From Deltaproteobacteria bacterium (GTDB taxonomy: Bacteria > Desulfobacterota > Desulfobulbia > Desulfobulbales > VMSU01): a stretch of 10,271 nucleotides of DNA. Location: NCBI GenBank assembly GCA_024274995.1, contig JAJSAA010000028.1, positions 1 through 10,271 of the forward strand, in the 5' to 3' direction. A program made the translations under genes and the position numbers. The notes below the pieces were generated by a model. It was not told where the DNA came from. It saw only the letters and a program-made list of their open reading frames with translations, and ran no database searches. This document shows, piece after piece, positions 5,952 to 10,271 of this stretch. The stretch's first letter is position 1, and each line of letters starts with the position of its first letter.

Positions 5952-7739
5952 ATGCCAACTATTGATAACTTTCCCATCCCCAATTTTATCTGTAACCATT
6001 TCCTGGCCCTTATAGATGCTGCTCCCGCAGCCGATATTCAAGCTCTGGCCCGGATGGATTCAGAGCTTGCCCGTGGTATCCGGCCTTCAGCCGCCAATGT
6101 CAAAATTATTCGTCAACGTCTAATCTTACAGTTAAAAGATAAGGGGCCGCTTACCAAAAATTTATTTTATATTCTGCGTAATTTCAGCTTCAATATTGAG
6201 TTTATTGCCATTCTTTCAGTACAGGTACTTGGCCTGTTCGGATCTGATCTAACCGTGGTTTTTGGAACCGCTAAAACCATGGGTGCCATGCTGGTTGACG
6301 AACGTCAGCCGGTGCGGGATTTGGCCATTGATTTTTTAAGTATTACCCCTGATCCTCCGGCAGGGCACAAGGCATCGGCGGGGCTTAACCACCTTACCTC
6401 TGAGCTTGCTCCCTTCCTGGGCCATATTAAAAATCTGATGGCAGATGGCGGCACTATTAATACTGTCTCAGCTCCTGTTGTAGATCACAAGAGCGGAGGG
6501 TGCGATAATAAACGTAAAATCAATGAGTTGGCAAGCGAACTTAACCGAGAAGTAAGAGCGAGGCAGCGCTTGGAGAAAGCCCTTAACAACAAAATCAATA
6601 AGAAAGACAGGCAGCTTGTAGTTCTAAAAGATCAAGCCAGCCGGGAGAAGGGGCAGCGGCAGGAGTTGGACAGAGAAGTTAAATTATTAAGGAAGCAATT
6701 GGTTAGGCAGGTTGAGCAGGCAGAGAAAAAAATTGAGCGGCAGGTTGAACAGAGAATGAGCTCAAATATTCGAAGCTGGTTGATTGAGCCGCAAAAAATC
6801 GCGGCGGCAGTTCAAAAACTTAGCAAAGATAATGACCGGGATATCAAGCTAAGGGCGCTTAACATACTGCGGGAGCAGGAAAAACTTGATCGGCATTATG
6901 CCAACCGCCGCGTTTTACGCCAGCGCCTGCGTGATTTGGCAGACCTGAAAGGGCAAGTCTGCCAGGCCGGCAAAGAATCCTTAAACCCTTTGCCGGAGCT
7001 TAGCGTTTTAAACAAAGAACTGGAAGCTGAAATCCGGGCGCTAAAAAAACTCTTGGGTGAGTCAGCCATTGAAGAGAGCTGGTACCTTAAACTGGAATTG
7101 AAAATAAATCAGGCTGCGACTCAAAGCGAGTTTAACGCCGTCAAACAACTGCTTGAGCAACTAACGGCCCTGGATCTTTTAAATAATGAGGCTGAGCGGC
7201 TGCATAATATCTATCATAACAGCTTGGCTCGGCTCTATGAAAAATATAGTCCCAGGGCTGTCATTCCCGGAAAATCAGCCAATCCTCTTCAATTAATCCA
7301 GAACTGGCATAAGATAAAAGCCCCATTTGTTTTGGTTGTGGATGGTTATAATGTTATTCTCAGTATGTCTGAAATTTTCAGGTCTGATTATGAAGATGAC
7401 GGTAAGCCGGGTGCGGCCTCCCGCCGCCATCTCTTGCGGATAATTGAAGAAATGCTCCATAACTCAACTTGTCTCGCCGAGGTGTTTTTTGATGGTGAGG
7501 AGGCAGGGCAAAGGAATTTCAGCCCGCGGGTGCGTGAGGTGTTTTCAGGCGGCGGTAGCCGCGCGGTACTTAACCGGGCTGACCGGGCTATAATTGATTA
7601 TTTATCGTCCCTGCCGCCTAACGGGTGGAATATGCCGCGTATTATTATCACCGATGACCGCAAACTCCAGAGCCAGGCCCGCCAACAGCAGGCCCAAATT
7701 ATGCCGCTGGCCCAGTTTGCCGCCCTTTGTCAAGGTTGA
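5952..7739 (+). CDS. Coiled-coil protein with C-terminal NYN/PIN-like nuclease domain (YacP/Rae1 type)
   Basis: 595 residues. Residues 1-150 are mostly helical and unassigned. A Gly/Ser/Val-rich linker (~150-185) leads to a strongly charged coiled coil (~186-268, KRKINELASELNREV onward), then more helical sequence to ~440. The last ~135 residues are an NYN (PIN-like) domain: VVDGYNVI with D464, VFFDG with D514, NRADRAIIDYL with D544 and D549, and IITDDRKLQSQAR with D568/D569. These are the expected acidic metal-binding positions, so nuclease activity is likely. YacP/Rae1 proteins are about 170 residues and cut mRNA on the ribosome; this protein is over three times longer. From memory, actinobacterial NYN proteins also place helices and a coiled coil before the NYN domain, so the layout may not be unique. 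There is no signal peptide or TM. ATG 5952 is the first usable start after an in-frame TAA at 5907 but has no visible SD; the alternative is Met35. The target and partners are unknown. Confidence 0.87.
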   Translation: MPTIDNFPIPNFICNHFLALIDAAPAADIQALARMDSELARGIRPSAANVKIIRQRLILQLKDKGPLTKNLFYILRNFSFNIEFIAILSVQVLGLFGSDLTVVFGTAKTMGAMLVDERQPVRDLAIDFLSITPDPPAGHKASAGLNHLTSELAPFLGHIKNLMADGGTINTVSAPVVDHKSGGCDNKRKINELASELNREVRARQRLEKALNNKINKKDRQLVVLKDQASREKGQRQELDREVKLLRKQLVRQVEQAEKKIERQVEQRMSSNIRSWLIEPQKIAAAVQKLSKDNDRDIKLRALNILREQEKLDRHYANRRVLRQRLRDLADLKGQVCQAGKESLNPLPELSVLNKELEAEIRALKKLLGESAIEESWYLKLELKINQAATQSEFNAVKQLLEQLTALDLLNNEAERLHNIYHNSLARLYEKYSPRAVIPGKSANPLQLIQNWHKIKAPFVLVVDGYNVILSMSEIFRSDYEDDGKPGAASRRHLLRIIEEMLHNSTCLAEVFFDGEEAGQRNFSPRVREVFSGGGSRAVLNRADRAIIDYLSSLPPNGWNMPRIIITDDRKLQSQARQQQAQIMPLAQFAALCQG

Positions 7740-7742
7740 GAG

Positions 7743-7780
7743 AGCGCCTGTCGCAAGGGCAGGGCGCTATCGATGCCCTT
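7743..7780 (+). other. Possible H-type RNA pseudoknot just after the NYN stop codon
   Basis: Stem 1 pairs AGCGCC (7743-7748) with GGCGCT (7763-7768). Stem 2 pairs AAGGGCA (7755-7761) with TGCCCTT (7774-7780). All 13 pairs are Watson-Crick and the arms interleave, as in an H-type pseudoknot, with linkers of 6, 1 and 5 nt that are long enough for the geometry. It starts 3 nt after the TGA at 7737-7739. If the stems form one at a time it is instead a pair of alternative hairpins. There is no T tract, so it is not a standard terminator. Confidence 0.4.
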
Positions 7781-7789
7781 ACGGTGATT

Positions 7790-7812
7790 GATTCAAAAAA
7801 AGATTCAAAAAA
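7790..7812. repeat. 12/11-bp tandem repeat GATTCAAAAAA(A), 2 copies
   Basis: GATTC followed by seven A (7790-7801), then GATTC followed by six A (7802-7812). It lies between the putative pseudoknot and the C10 tract, upstream of the YbiR-type gene. A poor promoter-like pair (TTGATT at 7788, CATAAG at 7813, 19-bp spacing) overlaps it but I do not call it. Confidence 0.85.
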
Positions 7813-7826
7813 CATAAGACTACCAT

Positions 7827-7836
7827 CCCCCCCCCC
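7827..7836. repeat. Poly-C tract, C10, in the leader of the transporter gene
   Basis: Ten C followed by TTTT, 35 bp before the transporter start codon. The transporter reading frame is open upstream through this tract back to a TAA at 7815-7817, but has no ATG, GTG or TTG in that stretch before the TTG at 7872. Confidence 0.9.
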
Positions 7837-7871
7837 TTTTATTACTACCCTTCTACATATTAAGAATATTA

Positions 7872-8942
7872 TTGATTGATTTTATCCTGAAAGAATGGCT
7901 GTTGATTATTTCTGGTCTTGGCTTTGTTCTGTCGTCAGTTTATACCCGGCACTTACCTGTTTACTCAGTTCCAGAATTACAGGTGTTGTTTATCCTGTTT
8001 ACACTTTTTATCGCGGTTAACGGTCTTCAGAATAGCGGCCTTATCTCAAGGTTTTCCCAGTGGATTGAAAAGGGAAAAGCTATTCCGTTCAATTTGGTAG
8101 TCACGACATTCTTGCTCTCAATGCTGGTTACAAATGATGTGGCTTTAATTGTCATTGTCCCGTTAACTCTGGCACTTAATATAAATCGTAAAGATATTCT
8201 GGTTATTTTTGAAGCGTTAGCCGCGAATGCCGGAGCCGCCTTAACCCCCTTTGGAAACCCACAAAACCTGTTTATCTACTGGTTTTATAATTTACACCCG
8301 GCAATATTTATTAAAACGATTGCTCCCTTTTCATTGGTTTTCCTCAGCATCCTGGTTAACTGGTCATTTATCATTAAAACCAAAAGTACGGTTAATTCAA
8401 TAAATTCAATAAATTCAATAAAAATTCAAAGGGTTAATAATTCCGCCTATGCCTATGGAATCCTGCTCATAATTGTCCTTTTATCAATTCTGCATGTGCT
8501 CTACCTGTCTGCCGGACTTCTGGTAATCCTTTATGCGCTGTTATTTGACCGAAAAGCACTTTTGGTTGATTATGCGCTTTTATGTAGCTTTTTCTTCTTT
8601 TTTGGTCTGGCGGACAACATGAAAATGCTGTTAGCCGCGAAGATAAGGGATTCCGGCCACGTTTTTTTGTTTTCCGCCTTGACCAGCCAAATTATAAGTA
8701 ATGTTCCAACAACACTATTGTTTGCAAAGTTTACCACTAATTGGGAGGCATTGCTGTGGGGAGTGAATGTCGGCGGCTTTGGCAGTTTGTTTGGTTCACT
8801 GGCAAATCTGATTGCTTACAAAATTTATGTCACGCATGATAATACGGATAATACCGCTATGTTTACCGCTAAATTTCTTGTAATTGGTTATGCCGCCTTT
8901 TTTCTGGCCATAGCATTGTATTTTATGTTACATGCCCTGTAA
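7872..8942 (+). CDS. YbiR-family transporter (ArsB/NhaD - citrate transporter superfamily)
   Basis: 356 residues, a polytopic inner-membrane protein with roughly ten hydrophobic segments. It shares with E. coli YbiR (about 370 residues, as I recall it) the blocks TNDVALIVIVPLTLAL (87-102), IFEALAANAGAALTPFGNPQN (112-132, GNPQN at the first re-entrant loop), SQIISNVPTTLL (272-283) and VNVGGFGSLFGSLANLIAY (298-316). The paired 'TNDVA...GNPQN' and 'SNVPT...GSLAN' motifs are the pseudo-symmetric re-entrant hairpins of the ion transporter superfamily that includes ArsB, NhaD and SLC13. The substrate, presumably an anion or cation-coupled solute, is unknown. The start is TTG at 7872, since there is no in-frame ATG before Met84. 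No clear SD is seen, so the start is provisional. A cytoplasmic-loop insertion carries an NSINSINSI repeat (175-183). It is a single gene, convergent with the DUF4911/purB unit. Confidence 0.9.
   Translation: MIDFILKEWLLIISGLGFVLSSVYTRHLPVYSVPELQVLFILFTLFIAVNGLQNSGLISRFSQWIEKGKAIPFNLVVTTFLLSMLVTNDVALIVIVPLTLALNINRKDILVIFEALAANAGAALTPFGNPQNLFIYWFYNLHPAIFIKTIAPFSLVFLSILVNWSFIIKTKSTVNSINSINSIKIQRVNNSAYAYGILLIIVLLSILHVLYLSAGLLVILYALLFDRKALLVDYALLCSFFFFFGLADNMKMLLAAKIRDSGHVFLFSALTSQIISNVPTTLLFAKFTTNWEALLWGVNVGGFGSLFGSLANLIAYKIYVTHDNTDNTAMFTAKFLVIGYAAFFLAIALYFMLHAL
8394..8420 (+). repeat. In-frame 9-bp tandem repeat AATTCAATA x3 inside the transporter gene
   Basis: Three exact copies, followed by a degraded fourth, encode Asn-Ser-Ile three times at residues 175-183. 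They lie in the hydrophilic loop between the two halves of the transporter. Because the unit is 9 bp, copy-number change keeps the frame and only alters loop length. Confidence 0.92.
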
Positions 8943-8983
8943 TTAATGGGTGGATATAATAAGAGGGTGGATGTGATTTTAAG

Positions 8984-9280
8984 CTAAGCGCTCAATAAAC
9001 CACACTCTTGACTTGATAACCACCCGCTGCCCAATTGGCCGCTTTGCAGCAGGGCGTTTGTCAGCTCATAAACCTCAGCCTCACGGCAGGCTGGAAAGCG
9101 CAGTAAAACCCGGCCGCTGCCCGCATCAAGAGTGGATAGAATTGCCAGCCCGTCATAACCCTCGAGAATAAATTTAAAAAAGGCTATACGGCGGGGGGCT
9201 ATCGTGAGCTCTACCTCCTCGAAAGCTTTCCCCTGATCACGTCCCAGCTCAATTCCACTTTTCTCAAACTTCTCAAACAT
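8984..9280 (-). CDS. Small DUF4911-like protein coupled to purB
   Basis: 98 residues, cytoplasmic, no signal peptide or TM. The core (VELTIAPRRIAFFKFILEGY, then DGLAILSTLD, then VLLRFPACREAEVYELTNAL) has a strand-helix-strand-strand-helix pattern that I recognise, with moderate confidence, as DUF4911, a small alpha/beta domain of unknown role. The N-terminus has a repeated FEK (MFEKFEK) from an imperfect 9-bp duplication. Its ATG overlaps the end of purB by 8 bp (ATGTTTGA) and is preceded by GAGGA 5 nt upstream, so translational coupling to purB is likely. The gene ends 41 bp from the convergent transporter stop. A role related to purine synthesis is only suggested by position. Confidence 0.65.
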   Translation of the reverse strand: MFEKFEKSGIELGRDQGKAFEEVELTIAPRRIAFFKFILEGYDGLAILSTLDAGSGRVLLRFPACREAEVYELTNALLQSGQLGSGWLSSQECGLLSA

Positions 9281-10271
9281 TTATATCCTCATGGACAGCG
9301 CTCAATAACGGGCGGTAACGCTCCAGAACCGGATCAACAACCTCGGCAATAAATTCTTCCGTCTGCCGCTGAGCCCGGCCGGTAAACTGGCCTGTCTCGC
9401 CGACCATATTTAAGAGCTCGGCTTCCGTGAAGGGGATACCAGCGTCAGCCCCGAGTCTGCTCAACAGATCATTGTCGGCCCCTTGTTCTTTAACCATTTT
9501 ACCGGCAGCGAGTGAATGAATCTTGATTATTTCATGGACATGCTGGCGGCTTTCTCCCTGTTCAACGCAGGCCATTAATATTTTTTCAGTGGCCATAAAG
9601 GGAAGCTCCTGCATGAGATGACGTTCAATTTGTTTCGGAAAAACAACCATTCCGTCTGTAATGTTAATAAATAATTTCAAAACCGCGTCAGCTAATAAAA
9701 AGGTTTGCGGGATATCCATGCGGCGAATGGCTGAGTCGTCCAGAGTACGTTCAAACCATTGATTACTGTAAGTGGCGGCAAAATCAGCCCAAAGCCCCAT
9801 GAGCTTGCGGGCCAGGCCGGTCATTCTTTCGGCCCGCATGGGATTTCTCTTGTAGGCCATGGCTGAACTACCCACCTGATTCTTGGCAAATGGTTCCTCC
9901 TGCACCTTGAGATTGGAGAGCAGGCGCAGATCAACGGCAAATTTATGGGCGGTGGCTCCAATACCGGCCATGGTCTCGGCCGTCTTCATGTCTAATTTGC
10001 GGGTATATGTCTGACCCGTAACCGCAAAAATGTCGCTGAATCCAAGTTTTGCGGCAACAAGTTCATCGAGTTTTCTGACTTTCTCATGGTCGCCCTTAAA
10101 TAATTCCAGGAAGGTGGCCTGAGTGCCCACGGTGCCCTTGGCGCCACGGGCCTTGATTTGAGTCTCAAGATGTTCGATATAGTCAAGATCCATTAACACG
10201 TCCTGCAGGTAGATGGTATTGCGTTTGCCGACGGTGGTGGGCTGGGCCGGTTGGTAATGGGTGTAGCCCAG
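9273..10271 (-). CDS. purB: Adenylosuccinate lyase, eukaryote-like form, C-terminal part (partial)
   Basis: 332 residues are visible; the N-terminal ~30% lies beyond the right edge, and the reading frame is open to base 10271. The enzyme releases fumarate from SAICAR and from adenylosuccinate, in IMP and AMP synthesis in the cytoplasm. Visible motifs are GYTHYQPAQPTTVGKR at the window edge (its His is the general-acid candidate), GTVGTQATFLELF, TGQTYTRKLD, the superfamily signature GSSAMAYKRNPMRAER (serine of the mobile catalytic loop), QWFERTLDDSAIRR and QELPFMATEKILM. These blocks follow human ADSL closely as I recall it (THFQPAQLTTVGKR, SSAMPYKRNPMRSER), rather than the B. subtilis or E. 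coli types. The usual Pro of SSAMPYKRNP is Ala here. An internal GTG at 10199 gives an apparent start but lies mid-domain. The small DUF4911-like gene overlaps its stop. Confidence 0.96.
   Translation of the reverse strand: MGYTHYQPAQPTTVGKRNTIYLQDVLMDLDYIEHLETQIKARGAKGTVGTQATFLELFKGDHEKVRKLDELVAAKLGFSDIFAVTGQTYTRKLDMKTAETMAGIGATAHKFAVDLRLLSNLKVQEEPFAKNQVGSSAMAYKRNPMRAERMTGLARKLMGLWADFAATYSNQWFERTLDDSAIRRMDIPQTFLLADAVLKLFINITDGMVVFPKQIERHLMQELPFMATEKILMACVEQGESRQHVHEIIKIHSLAAGKMVKEQGADNDLLSRLGADAGIPFTEAELLNMVGETGQFTGRAQRQTEEFIAEVVDPVLERYRPLLSAVHEDINV
9286..9290 (-). promoter_or_regulatory. Ribosome binding site of the DUF4911-like gene, inside purB
   Basis: GAGGA on the minus strand, 5 nt before the ATG at 9280 and within the last codons of purB. 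It supports both the start chosen for the small gene and its coupling to purB. Confidence 0.7.

Noticed and set aside
5859..6041. 60-residue minus-strand ORF across the NYN gene start
   Set aside because: No SD, no recognisable sequence, and it overlaps the well-supported NYN coding region by 90 bp.
7594..7791. Plus-strand ORF overlapping the NYN C-terminus
   Set aside because: Out of frame with the conserved NYN motifs; a shadow, although it runs through the putative pseudoknot.
1..10271. An arsenic-resistance island linking ArsM and the ArsB-superfamily permease
   Set aside because: The two genes are over 7.5 kb apart with unrelated genes between, and the permease matches YbiR more closely than ArsB; no arsR, arsC or acr3 is present.
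1..10271. CRISPR array, integrase, transposase, tRNA or toxin-antitoxin module
   Set aside because: No regular spaced repeats, no recombinase or transposase motifs, no cloverleaf sequence and no small paired toxin/antitoxin genes were seen on either strand.

Overview
The window reads as a piece of a Gram-negative chromosome of moderate GC. The gene set is a C-terminal ArsM, a DUF3108 secreted protein, paired PilZ proteins, a Cache-type chemoreceptor, a THUMP/RlmL-type RNA methyltransferase and a eukaryote-like PurB. This mix suggests Desulfobacterota (the Desulfobulbales or Desulfobacterales area). The taxonomic guess is inference from remembered family distributions, not from any search.

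Layout, left to right. (1) The 3' end of an arsenite methyltransferase gene (arsM, +) converges on a DUF3108 gene (-). (2) A gap of about 280 bp leads to two tandem PilZ (c-di-GMP receptor) genes (+). They converge, across a 228-bp gap with hairpins and a C9 tract, on a large HAMP-less methyl-accepting chemotaxis protein (-). (3) A 285-bp gap holds a good sigma-70-type promoter for the chemoreceptor, a 10-bp inverted repeat and a C9A9 tract. (4) A class I SAM-dependent rRNA methyltransferase (-) is divergent from (5) a 595-residue protein (+) that joins a long helical/coiled-coil region to a C-terminal NYN/PIN-like (YacP/Rae1-type) nuclease domain. (6) After a possible pseudoknot, a tandem repeat and a C10 tract comes a YbiR-family ion transporter (+). 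(7) It converges on a two-gene unit (-): purB, running off the right edge, overlapped by a small DUF4911-like gene.

Most of this is ordinary chromosomal housekeeping and signalling. No integrase, transposase, CRISPR array, tRNA, rRNA or toxin-antitoxin pair was seen. The two PilZ genes and the chemoreceptor could jointly concern motility or surface behaviour, but they are convergent, so only loosely linked. ArsM and the YbiR-type permease (a relative of ArsB in the ion transporter superfamily) are far apart, and I do not read them as an arsenic island.

The two most unusual things are the coiled-coil/NYN protein, whose N-terminal 450 residues I cannot assign, and an excess of slippage-prone sequence at gene edges. 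The latter comprises three poly-C runs of 9-10 and several perfect 8-12 bp tandem repeats, one of them inside the YbiR coding sequence.
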